Positions 1 to 6,194 of a stretch of DNA of 6,194 nt are shown piece by piece. The stretch is from Patescibacteria group bacterium (GTDB taxonomy: Bacteria > Patescibacteriota > Dojkabacteria > SC72 > T1SED10-24): contig SLSN01000035.1 of assembly GCA_007130415.1 (NCBI GenBank), positions 1 through 6,194 on the forward strand, in the 5' to 3' direction. How positions within the stretch are numbered: the stretch's first letter is position 1; the number at the start of each line of letters is the position of its first letter. Both the position numbers and the translations under genes were made by a program. A model generated the notes under the pieces. That model saw only the letters and a list, made by a program, of their open reading frames with translations. It did no database searches and was not told the origin of the DNA.

Positions 1-8
1 AAAAAATA

Positions 9-79
9 TTGCCGGACCTGGACTCGAACCAGGATTAACGGTTCCAGAGACCGTCGTCCTACCATTAGACGATCCGGCA
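9..79 (-). tRNA. tRNA-Gln, anticodon CUG
   Basis: Read on the minus strand, this folds into a complete 71-nt cloverleaf. It has a 7-bp acceptor stem (TGCCGGA/TCCGGCA), T8, a D-arm with GTCT/GGAC and loop AATGGTA, a 5-bp anticodon stem (ACGGT/ACCGT) with loop CTCTGGA, a 4-nt variable loop, and a 5-bp T-arm (CCTGG/CCAGG) with loop TTCGAGT. Conserved A14, G18-G19, A21, T33, G53-T54-T55-C56 and A58 are all present. The anticodon is CTG (plus positions 45-47), which reads the Gln codon CAG. The first pair is U1-A72, and the short D-loop has no extra base after position 20. Both are features that bacterial GatCAB uses to recognise tRNA-Gln. The discriminator base is A73. CCA is not encoded, since TA and a T-run follow, so a CCA-adding enzyme is needed. 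The gene starts 5 bp after the gltX stop codon and is probably processed from the same transcript. A separate tRNA would be needed to read CAA. Confidence 0.96.
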
Positions 80-84
80 TCTAT

Positions 85-1638
85 TTAGCTTCTTAACCAA
101 TTAATTGCTTGTTTTAAAAAAGTTTTTACTTTTTCCCAACCCATAATTTCAAAACTCTCAAGAAGAGGAGGACTCTTTAATCTTCCTGTTGTTGCAGAAC
201 GAACTGCAAGAAAAAGGTCACCATGTTTCCAATCTAGCTCATCAGCATATCCTCTAACAACCTCTTCCCATTTTTCATGACTGTACTCTTCATTACCGAA
301 TATATTTTCTAATTTTGGAAGAATATTTTCAAGAGCATCAGCTATTTCCTTTTTACTGTGATTTTTTGTATTCCAATCCTCATCACTCCAAGTTAGTTCT
401 TTTTTATAGAAAAAGTCTAAAGCTTTTGGAAGTTCAGCTAAGTATGTAATTCTTTCAAATTCCAAATTCAGTGCTTTTTTAAAATATTCTTCATTTTCTT
501 TCCAAAGAGGTAGATATTTCTTCACATCTTGTTTCAATTCTTTCTCCCAATCTTCACTTTCGTCATACTCATCAGCTATGAAGTTCTTAAGGACTAAATT
601 CTCAGCCCAATGAAAGACATATTCTGTTAGTTTTTCCAAACCCATATTTCGAACATGCTTACTATTCATATGGTTCAACTTATTCTCATCATATCTTGCA
701 TTTGATTTCTTCATCCTATCAATTGAAAAGAGCTCTATGAGTTCCTGCACCGTATATATTTCATCCTGTTTGGCAACATCTCCTTTTGGAGCCCAGCCAC
801 AAAGAGCTAGATAATTAAGTACTGCATCTGGTAAATATCCTTTTCGTAAATATGAGACTGCAGACATTGCTCCCTTTCGTTTACTTAGCTTACCTACCCC
901 ATCCGGATTGAGCAGATGAGGAGTGTGTACCCATTTTGGTCTCTCCCAACCAAGTGAATCGTAGAGGAAAACATTTTTTGGAGTTTGAGACAGATATTCC
1001 CTACCTCTAAAAACATGGGTAATGTCCATTAAATGATCATCTACTACAACAGCAAAATGGTACGTAGGATACTCATCTGTTTTTAAAAGAACCTGGTCAT
1101 CTACTTCAGAGTTTTTTACTTTAATCGTTCCATATATTTCATCTCTAAATTCCGTAACACCATCTAGAGGAAATTTCATTCTAACTACGTAAGGTTTTTT
1201 CTCATCCAAATTATTTTTTACCTCTTCTTCATTTAAATCCCTACAATGCCTATCATACGTACTTCTTTCATCCTGCTCCCTTAAACTCTGCAGTCTTTCC
1301 TGAGTACAAAAGCAGTAATATGCACAATCCTTCTCTACCAACTGCTGAGCATATTTCTTGTAAATATCAAGCCTTTGAGATTGAATATATGGCTCGTACC
1401 CCCCTCCCTTAAGTGGGCTTTCATCAAATTCTATGTTGTAAAGTCCCAAAGTCTCAACTATTGCTTCAATCCCACCTTCTACTTTTCTTTTTTGATCTGT
1501 ATCCTCTATTCTAAGTATATATTTACCGTTTGTGCTTTTAGCAAAGAGAAAATTATTCAAAAATGTTCTTAAGTTACCAGTATGAACTCTACCCGTAGGG
1601 CTAGGTGCTGCTCTAACTCTAAAATCTTCTTCTTTCAT
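85..1638 (-). CDS. gltX: Glutamyl-tRNA synthetase (class I aaRS)
   Basis: This cytoplasmic enzyme attaches Glu to tRNA-Glu using ATP; in organisms lacking GlnRS it usually also charges tRNA-Gln with Glu for GatCAB to amidate. The 517 residues are complete and slightly long for the bacterial family (about 470-490). The Rossmann core opens with APSPTGR and a HIGH-type motif reading HTGN at 19-22, then LRIEDTD at 42-48. A C-x-C (109, 111) followed by Y-x3-C (128-132) looks like the zinc-binding insert of many bacterial GluRSs. R9, Y193 and R211 (in FRGREYLSQTPK) align by eye with the Glu-binding Arg5, Tyr187 and Arg205 of the Thermus enzyme. The KMSKS-type loop is KLSKR at 250-254. The C-terminal helical anticodon-binding region (about 320-517) ends with the family's GDLFLAVRSATTGR segment. 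The ATG at 1638 is the only Met ahead of the core; no Shine-Dalgarno sequence precedes it. The stop is TAA, 5 bp before tRNA-Gln. Whether it discriminates tRNA-Glu from tRNA-Gln cannot be read with certainty. Confidence 0.96.
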   Translation of the reverse strand: MKEEDFRVRAAPSPTGRVHTGNLRTFLNNFLFAKSTNGKYILRIEDTDQKRKVEGGIEAIVETLGLYNIEFDESPLKGGGYEPYIQSQRLDIYKKYAQQLVEKDCAYYCFCTQERLQSLREQDERSTYDRHCRDLNEEEVKNNLDEKKPYVVRMKFPLDGVTEFRDEIYGTIKVKNSEVDDQVLLKTDEYPTYHFAVVVDDHLMDITHVFRGREYLSQTPKNVFLYDSLGWERPKWVHTPHLLNPDGVGKLSKRKGAMSAVSYLRKGYLPDAVLNYLALCGWAPKGDVAKQDEIYTVQELIELFSIDRMKKSNARYDENKLNHMNSKHVRNMGLEKLTEYVFHWAENLVLKNFIADEYDESEDWEKELKQDVKKYLPLWKENEEYFKKALNLEFERITYLAELPKALDFFYKKELTWSDEDWNTKNHSKKEIADALENILPKLENIFGNEEYSHEKWEEVVRGYADELDWKHGDLFLAVRSATTGRLKSPPLLESFEIMGWEKVKTFLKQAINWLRS

Positions 1639-1657
1639 TTATAATAATTTGCAAAAT

Positions 1658-1686
1658 ATTTTATTATCTTGTAGATTATAGTACAA
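1658..1686 (-). promoter_or_regulatory. Possible sigma70-type promoter of gltX
   Basis: On the minus strand a -35-like TTGTAC (1686-1681) is followed after exactly 17 bp by a -10-like TAAAAT (1663-1658, five of six matches to TATAAT). Transcription would start near 1651, giving a 5' leader of about 13 nt with no ribosome binding site. The -35 keeps only the TTG core. In such AT-rich DNA, -10 lookalikes are frequent, so this is a candidate only. Confidence 0.35.
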
Positions 1687-1694
1687 AAATCATT

Positions 1695-1700
1695 TATTAT
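1695..1700 (+). promoter_or_regulatory. Possible -10 element of the membrane-protein gene, suggesting a leaderless mRNA
   Basis: TATTAT matches five of six bases of TATAAT and ends 6 bp before the ATG at 1707. That spacing would start transcription at or next to the start codon and give a leaderless mRNA, in keeping with the missing Shine-Dalgarno sequence. The nearest -35-like hexamer, TTGTAG at 1669-1674, lies 20 bp upstream, which is too far to be ideal. An alternative -10, TATAGT at 1677-1682, would leave a short leader. Confidence 0.3.
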
Positions 1701-1706
1701 ACACCT

Positions 1707-3014
1707 ATGACTCTCACAGAAGCAGCGCATTGGACGAAAAGATTAATTTGGTTCGCACTAGCAGGAATTATTCTGTTCGTCGTTTTAGTGATTGTACTAA
1801 TTAATCGTTCTAGACCACAACAGTTGCCTCAATATATGTTTCCTGACTTTGCATGTACACAAACTAGAGAAGAATTTATACCTCATATAGAGTCCTTGCA
1901 AGAACATTTAAGAGAAGATGCTGTTGAATATACACTTGAATCTGGAGCTGATGCATTCACTTTAGAAACACAAACAGGAAGAATTGCCCAAATCCCCGAA
2001 GTTATTAACGTCTACAGATATGATAATCCAGGACAATTACTTACAGTACAAGATGATGCTAAAGATTTGGCCGATGCTCTTCGGTTTGAACCAGAAGAAA
2101 TGCAAAGAGTAGGTACAACAACATATCGCTGGGCAGATGGTTTTGGCAGAACCCTTACTGTACAAGCCAGAAACTTTGTTTTTGAATTAAAGACAGATTT
2201 GACAAGATCAGCCATTAGACCGATTACAGGAGAGGTACCAGCTGAAGAGCAAGCTAAAAATTTTGCAAGAGACCTCTTAAGTGGGGAAGATTTGCTAACT
2301 AGTGATTATCTACGAAATAGTCCAGAGAGCATGGATATAGCAATACAACCCGATGGAACACTTAGAGAAGCCAAATACAAGCAAGAAGCTGACTTAATTA
2401 GGGTGGATTTTTTTAGAGAAGCTTCCATGATTACAATACCATCTAACGTAACTGGAGCAGAAGAAGCCAGAAACATGCTCGAAAGACAAGGTCATAGAGC
2501 AACAACAGACCAAGTACGTACACCTCAGGGAAGAATTACACTCTACAAGTTTAACACACCTATAGTAAATAGGGATATATATAAATCAAATATCTCGGCA
2601 TATGTTGGAAGAGCAGATTTTCACGATAGAGGACGTCCTACAAACAGAATTTATGGTATTGATTACAAAAATTGGATACTTGAGCCTGAATATTGTGGGA
2701 CGTACAAATTAATTAGTCCAGCACAAGTTTTGACATATGTTCAAAATCAAGAAGCAAGTTTGATGTACTTAAATGAGAGTGATGGTGACAAGGTTCTTCA
2801 AGATGGGACAAAAAATGTCCGAAATTTTACAATAAAAGATATTAATGTTGTCTACTACGATGCACCTCATGAGCAAGAATTTCTGCAACCAGTATATATA
2901 ATCAGTGGAGAAGCTACATTTACGACCGGAGTTATTGGAGAGTTTCTTTTCTACTACCCAGCTATAGATTACGAATTTATCCAAACAGCTGAAATTGAAG
3001 AAGAATTACAATAA
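1707..3014 (+). CDS. Hypothetical protein with one N-terminal membrane anchor and a large extracytoplasmic region
   Basis: I do not recognise a named family, so no function is assigned. The 435-residue protein begins with a short N-terminus carrying K11-R12, then a hydrophobic segment at about 13-32 (rich in L, I, V and F), followed by N33-R34-S-R36 and a Pro/Gln-rich linker. No signal-peptidase site or lipobox is seen, so it is probably a single-pass anchor. The rest is soluble and mixed alpha/beta. It has only two cysteines, C50 and C330, which could pair if the domain is outside the membrane. Residues 85-160 (TGRIAQIPEVINVYRY, then a helix and a TYRWAD...LTVQ stretch) recall membrane-anchored hypothetical proteins I associate with CPR genomes. 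The segments EADLIRVDFFRE (227-238) and LQPVYIISGEATF (393-405) recall YycI/PepSY-like folds. Both resemblances are from memory. The ATG at 1707 is the only Met ahead of the anchor. The gene stands alone on the plus strand, and its TAA stop is 2 bp from the end of convergent aspS. Confidence 0.88.
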   Translation: MTLTEAAHWTKRLIWFALAGIILFVVLVIVLINRSRPQQLPQYMFPDFACTQTREEFIPHIESLQEHLREDAVEYTLESGADAFTLETQTGRIAQIPEVINVYRYDNPGQLLTVQDDAKDLADALRFEPEEMQRVGTTTYRWADGFGRTLTVQARNFVFELKTDLTRSAIRPITGEVPAEEQAKNFARDLLSGEDLLTSDYLRNSPESMDIAIQPDGTLREAKYKQEADLIRVDFFREASMITIPSNVTGAEEARNMLERQGHRATTDQVRTPQGRITLYKFNTPIVNRDIYKSNISAYVGRADFHDRGRPTNRIYGIDYKNWILEPEYCGTYKLISPAQVLTYVQNQEASLMYLNESDGDKVLQDGTKNVRNFTIKDINVVYYDAPHEQEFLQPVYIISGEATFTTGVIGEFLFYYPAIDYEFIQTAEIEEELQ

Positions 3015-3016
3015 TA

Positions 3017-4771
3017 TTACTTCAACTTAAGACCTAATTCACTTAAAACTTTTTCATCTATCGGCCTAGGGGACCCCATCATTATCTCCTGCCCACCTGA
3101 CATAGGGAATGCATATACTTCACGAATATTGCTTTCGTCAAAAAGCACCATTGCGAACCTATCAAGGCCCAAAGCATAACCCCCATGAGGAGGGGCACCA
3201 TATTCAAACGCAGAAATCATATGACTAAATTTCTCTCTTGTTTCCTCTTCAGAGTAACCACAAATTTTAAAAGCTTCTATAAAGGTTTCTGGATGATGGT
3301 TACGGATTGAACCACTAAGAAGCTCATAACCATTTCCAATGAAATCATATTGCTGTGCTCTAATCTCACTTGGTTCTTTTTTCTTTAAAGCTTCCAAACC
3401 TCCAAGAGGCATTGAAAAAGGATTGTGCATAAAATCCCAGCCATCTTTCTTTTCATCCCACTCAAACATATTAAAATCTACAACCCATGCGAAAGCGACT
3501 GTATTTGGATCTTTCAATTCCAGAAGATCTCCCATTTTTGACCTTAACCAACCCATTTGCTCATTGACTTCTTTTCGAACACCAGCTACTGCAAAAAGCA
3601 TTTGCTCTCCTTTAACCTCATAACCTTGTTCTTTAAACAATTTCTTTATCTTTTTCAAATCATCCTTTTTAAAATACTTGACCAAAGGACCATCAAAATC
3701 ACCATTTGAAATCTTAAACCATGCAAGACCATTTGCACCCTGCTTTTTCATAGCCTCTGTCCAATTATCAATCTCCTTTCTTGTAAACTCACGATCTACA
3801 AGAATTCCTTTAACAGCCTCAACATTTTTAAAAATATCCATTGAACTATTTTTAAAAGGTTTTGTTAAATCAGTAAGTCTCATTTCAAATCTCAAATCCG
3901 CTTTATCACTACCATATGTTTCCACAATTTCCTTGTACGAAATTCTTGGAATTGGATACTCCTTTATCTTTTTGTCCGTTAGCTCTGAGACAACTTCATT
4001 AAAAAAAGGTTCAATTGATTCAAAAACTTCATCTTGGTCAACAAAGGAAAGCTCTGCATCAACTTGATAGAAAGTTCCATAATGCCTGTCTGTACGAGGG
4101 TCCTCATCTCTTAAACATGGAGCTATTTGAAAATATCGATGTAATCCACCAACCATTAGAAGTTGTTTGTACTGTTGTGGAGCCTGAGGAAGAGCGTAGA
4201 ATTTACCAGGGTAGAGTCTACTTGGAACTACAAAATCTCGAGCTCCTTCTGGGGAACTTACTGTGAGAAGTGGAGTTTGAACTTGGGTAAAACCATTGTT
4301 TGAAAACCAGTTTGTGACAAAATTCAAAAGCTTGTGTCTTTTTTCAATCAAATCACGAACTCTTTTCCTACGCATATCAACATATCTATATTTCATGCGA
4401 ACAAACTCATCAATTTCCCTACCATCATCAGAAAGTGGCATAGGTGGAGTTTTTGACTCATTAAGAATTTCTAGTTCCGAAACCTTAACCTCTATCATAC
4501 CTGTAGGTATTTTTTCATTTTGCAAATCTTTTTGTCTCTGAACAACCTCACCTTTAACACTAAGTACATACTCTACACCTACTGTTTTTGCTATTTTAAA
4601 AATATCCTTATCTTTTTCATCAACAACAACCTGAATTATTCCACTCCAATCCCTAAGGTCAATAAATATGAGACCTCCATGATCCCGAACAGTCTGAGCC
4701 CAACCACATACTTTAACTTGCTCACCAACCTTTTTAGCAGCATCTAGAGCTAGTAGTCTTTTAGTTTTCAT
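3017..4771 (-). CDS. aspS: Aspartyl-tRNA synthetase, bacterial type (class IIb aaRS)
   Basis: It charges tRNA-Asp with Asp in the cytoplasm. The 584 residues match the usual bacterial length. An N-terminal OB-fold anticodon-binding domain (about 1-110) contains RDHGGLIFIDLRD at 29-41. The class II core begins near 125 and is interrupted by the bacterial GAD-type insertion (about 285-425). Active-site features are EGARDF (176-181), QAPQ (196-199) with K202, motif 2 RDEDPRTDR (221-229) followed by F234, Q236 and D238, GYELLSGSIR (481-490), PPHGG (527-531) and motif 3 GLDR (535-538). Compared with E. coli, QSPQ is QAPQ, the Glu before F234 is Thr233, and the GGGS segment is LSGS. The core catalytic arginines R221, R490 and R538 are kept. 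His31 is the residue linked to relaxed tRNA-Asn recognition in Pseudomonas AspRS. The N-terminus lacks the RTHxCGEL motif of many orthologs. The ATG at 4771 has no Shine-Dalgarno sequence. The stop is TAA. The gene lies 46 bp after recJ on the same strand. Confidence 0.97.
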   Translation of the reverse strand: MKTKRLLALDAAKKVGEQVKVCGWAQTVRDHGGLIFIDLRDWSGIIQVVVDEKDKDIFKIAKTVGVEYVLSVKGEVVQRQKDLQNEKIPTGMIEVKVSELEILNESKTPPMPLSDDGREIDEFVRMKYRYVDMRRKRVRDLIEKRHKLLNFVTNWFSNNGFTQVQTPLLTVSSPEGARDFVVPSRLYPGKFYALPQAPQQYKQLLMVGGLHRYFQIAPCLRDEDPRTDRHYGTFYQVDAELSFVDQDEVFESIEPFFNEVVSELTDKKIKEYPIPRISYKEIVETYGSDKADLRFEMRLTDLTKPFKNSSMDIFKNVEAVKGILVDREFTRKEIDNWTEAMKKQGANGLAWFKISNGDFDGPLVKYFKKDDLKKIKKLFKEQGYEVKGEQMLFAVAGVRKEVNEQMGWLRSKMGDLLELKDPNTVAFAWVVDFNMFEWDEKKDGWDFMHNPFSMPLGGLEALKKKEPSEIRAQQYDFIGNGYELLSGSIRNHHPETFIEAFKICGYSEEETREKFSHMISAFEYGAPPHGGYALGLDRFAMVLFDESNIREVYAFPMSGGQEIMMGSPRPIDEKVLSELGLKLK

Positions 4772-4817
4772 TTTTAAGTTTTCAAAATTATCTTTTCAAT
4801 ACAGCTATTTTAATACA
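4772..4817 (-). promoter_or_regulatory. Short AT-rich spacer between recJ and aspS, with a possible -10 element
   Basis: These 46 bp separate the recJ stop from the aspS start. On the minus strand GATAAT (4792-4787) matches five of six bases of TATAAT and ends 15 bp before the ATG. The hexamer 17 bp upstream of it (TATTAA) is a poor -35. No convincing terminator hairpin lies between the two genes, so read-through from recJ is as likely as a separate aspS promoter. Confidence 0.25.
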
Positions 4818-6194
4818 TCACTGACTATCATTACAAGCTCTCCAGTCTTTTACTTCAAACTGTACCTTAGCAAGACCATTCCATTCATTAATTCCAACAC
4901 ATCCAACAAGATCTATTACATCATCTTCTTTGATCCTTTCAATATCATCTAAACAATTAAACATTATGGCTTCATCAACACCACTGCCCTCACCTTTAAT
5001 CTCTAATTTCATGTGATTTTGATCCTTACCTAGAACCTTCTTACTAACAACTACCACTTTTTCAAGAAGAAAAACTGGCCTTTTGTTACCATATCCAAAT
5101 GGTTCAAGTTCCAAAAGTTTTTCAGCTAACTCCATATTTAAATACTCTGTATCTAAAACGGTATCTATTTCAATAGTTTTATCCAAAAGTTCCTTGGAAA
5201 GATTTTCTTCAACATAATTAACTATATTTTCACGAAATTGCTCAAGCTTACCTTCCTTTATACTAAAACCTGCAGCTTGTGCATGACCTCCAAATTTAAT
5301 TAAAAACTCAGCAAAAGTTTCAATAACTTCAGTAATATTTAAACCATTAACACTTCTTGCCGAACCCTTTATCTCACCTCCACTCTCTGAAACAACAATT
5401 ACAGGCCTATGGAATTCTTCCTGAAGTTTACCGGCAACAAGACCAATTATGCCTTCATTCCATTCTTCACCTGATACAAATATTAGGCTATTTAAACCTT
5501 CATCCATAACCTTTTCTCTTGCTTGCTTTAATGTTTCCGTTGTTAATCTCTGCCTTTCGAAATTCAAACTGTCTAGTTTGCTTGAAAGCTCCTCTGCTTG
5601 AGAAGTGCTTTTAGTTGCCAAAAGTTTAAGCCCATCCATTGCACTACCTATTCTTCCCGAAGCATTCAACCTAGGTCCTAAGAGATAGCCAAGATGGTAG
5701 GTAGAGATACTTTCTAAATCTATCTTTGCTCTTTGAGCTAGTTTGGAAATCCCTAACCTCTTCCCCTCCCTTATGGTTTCAAGGCCATGCTTAACAACAA
5801 TTCTGTTTACTCCGTGAAGTGGCATTATGTCGGTGACTGTTGGTAGGGCTACTATGTCTAAGTATTCCTTGTTTTTTTCAAAAGAACTTTCCATCCCAAC
5901 ACTATCTCTAACAGCCAACACAAGGAGGAAAGCTACAAACGCACCACATACGGACATGAAAGGGTATTCTTTGCCCGGATACATTTGATGCACCAAAGTA
6001 TGTCCTAAATTATCAAGTACGTCATCTGGAGGCAGATGGTGGTCAGTAACGATGAAATCTATTTTATGTTCTTTTTTGTATTTCTTTATTAATTCACCAT
6101 CCCTAACTCCACAATCAACCGTTATTACCAAATCAACACCATCCTTAGCCAATTTGTCCAAACTCTGAGTAGAAAGGCCATAGCCTTCATCCAC
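4818..6194 (-). CDS. recJ: Single-stranded-DNA-specific exonuclease RecJ, C-terminal part (5' end outside the window)
   Basis: RecJ degrades single-stranded DNA 5' to 3' with Mn2+ or Mg2+ and serves RecF-pathway recombination and mismatch or base-excision repair in the cytoplasm. The 458 residues visible cover most of the protein; I estimate somewhat over 100 N-terminal residues, with the first DHH-domain motif, are missing. Seen in order (counting from the edge): ITVDCGV (24-30) with metal-ligand Asp27, the signature DHH (51-53), TVTDIMPL (119-126) with Asp122, GPRLNASGRIGSA (173-185), then the DHHA1 domain with WNEGIIGLVAGKL (245-257), SARS (278-281) and GGHAQAAGFSI (302-312). The C-terminal OB-fold starts near LEPFGYGN (363-370). 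The GTG at 6192-6194 is an internal Val codon, because the conserved core continues through it. The stop is TGA, and reading through it would add only nine codons before TAA. The gene precedes aspS on the same strand. All catalytic residues within the window look intact. Confidence 0.95.
   Translation of the reverse strand: MDEGYGLSTQSLDKLAKDGVDLVITVDCGVRDGELIKKYKKEHKIDFIVTDHHLPPDDVLDNLGHTLVHQMYPGKEYPFMSVCGAFVAFLLVLAVRDSVGMESSFEKNKEYLDIVALPTVTDIMPLHGVNRIVVKHGLETIREGKRLGISKLAQRAKIDLESISTYHLGYLLGPRLNASGRIGSAMDGLKLLATKSTSQAEELSSKLDSLNFERQRLTTETLKQAREKVMDEGLNSLIFVSGEEWNEGIIGLVAGKLQEEFHRPVIVVSESGGEIKGSARSVNGLNITEVIETFAEFLIKFGGHAQAAGFSIKEGKLEQFRENIVNYVEENLSKELLDKTIEIDTVLDTEYLNMELAEKLLELEPFGYGNKRPVFLLEKVVVVSKKVLGKDQNHMKLEIKGEGSGVDEAIMFNCLDDIERIKEDDVIDLVGCVGINEWNGLAKVQFEVKDWRACNDSQ

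Larger units (their letters stand above)
1639..1706. promoter_or_regulatory. Divergent intergenic region between gltX and the membrane-protein gene
   Basis: This 68-bp, very AT-rich spacer separates two divergent start codons, so promoters for both directions must lie here or inside the genes. It holds several TATAAT-like hexamers on both strands, an 8-bp palindrome TTTGCAAA at 1648-1655, and an 8-bp direct repeat TTTATTAT at 1660-1667 and 1693-1700. Such short AT-rich repeats can arise by chance. No Shine-Dalgarno-like purine run lies ahead of either ATG. No operator of a known regulator is recognisable. Confidence 0.6.

Noticed and set aside
1..8. T-run on the minus strand just after tRNA-Gln, a possible intrinsic terminator
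   Set aside because: The run touches the window edge and no hairpin other than the tRNA itself precedes it. It could contribute to termination, but that cannot be judged from eight bases.
1648..1655. TTTGCAAA palindrome as an operator between the divergent genes
   Set aside because: Eight bases is short for an operator, it resembles no regulator site I can name, and it could easily occur by chance in such AT-rich DNA.
2806..2820. Inverted repeat GGACA-AAAAA-TGTCC, a possible terminator
   Set aside because: It is only a 5-bp stem, lies well inside the coding region of the membrane-protein gene, and has no proper T-run after it.
3069..3079. GGGGACCCC near the end of aspS as a hairpin
   Set aside because: The two arms are separated by a single base, too short for a hairpin loop, and the stretch encodes conserved aspS sequence (GSPRP).
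3678..4067. An antisense open frame of 129 codons on the plus strand inside aspS
   Set aside because: It lies wholly opposite a well-conserved gene, has no ribosome binding site and no recognisable domain; it is a by-product of aspS codon composition. The same holds for the shorter open frames opposite or within gltX (1375-1572), the membrane-protein gene (2012-2215, 2769-2984) and aspS (3339-3623, 4015-4266, 4296-4541, 4520-4747).
6192..6194. GTG as a start codon for RecJ
   Set aside because: It is only the first codon visible at the window edge. The DEGYG segment that follows belongs to the middle of the RecJ DHH domain, so the gene is cut by the window, not truncated biologically.

Overview
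This AT-rich window is almost entirely coding and carries bacterial housekeeping genes. I infer a member of the Candidate Phyla Radiation (Patescibacteria), perhaps from the Microgenomates/Katanobacteria side. The grounds are the compact layout, the sequence style of the two aminoacyl-tRNA synthetases, start codons with no Shine-Dalgarno sequence, and a membrane-anchored hypothetical protein whose pattern I associate with those lineages. The phylum call is an inference from memory, not a search. The standard bacterial code fits: none of the four long frames contains an internal TGA, and recJ ends on TGA.

Layout, left to right: a tRNA-Gln(CUG) gene (9-79, minus); gltX, glutamyl-tRNA synthetase (85-1638, minus), whose stop codon lies 5 bp from the tRNA; a 68-bp divergent intergenic region (1639-1706) that must hold both starts of transcription; a 435-residue single-pass membrane protein of unknown function (1707-3014, plus); aspS, bacterial-type aspartyl-tRNA synthetase (3017-4771, minus), convergent with the previous gene across a 2-bp gap; a 46-bp AT-rich spacer; and the C-terminal 458 residues of RecJ, a 5'-3' single-strand exonuclease (4818-6194, minus), whose 5' part lies beyond the right edge. 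No stretch longer than 68 bp lacks a gene.

How the parts relate: gltX followed directly by a tRNA-Gln carrying U1-A72, together with an AspRS carrying His31 in its anticodon-binding domain, fits an organism that makes Gln-tRNA and possibly Asn-tRNA indirectly, by mischarging and GatCAB transamidation. This is an inference; no gat gene, GlnRS or AsnRS is visible here. RecJ and AspS may be co-transcribed. The plus-strand membrane protein sits alone between two leftward blocks.

I see no mobile element, CRISPR array, phage gene, toxin-antitoxin pair or defence system, and I do not think this window contains an undescribed multi-gene system. The least understood item is the hypothetical membrane protein.
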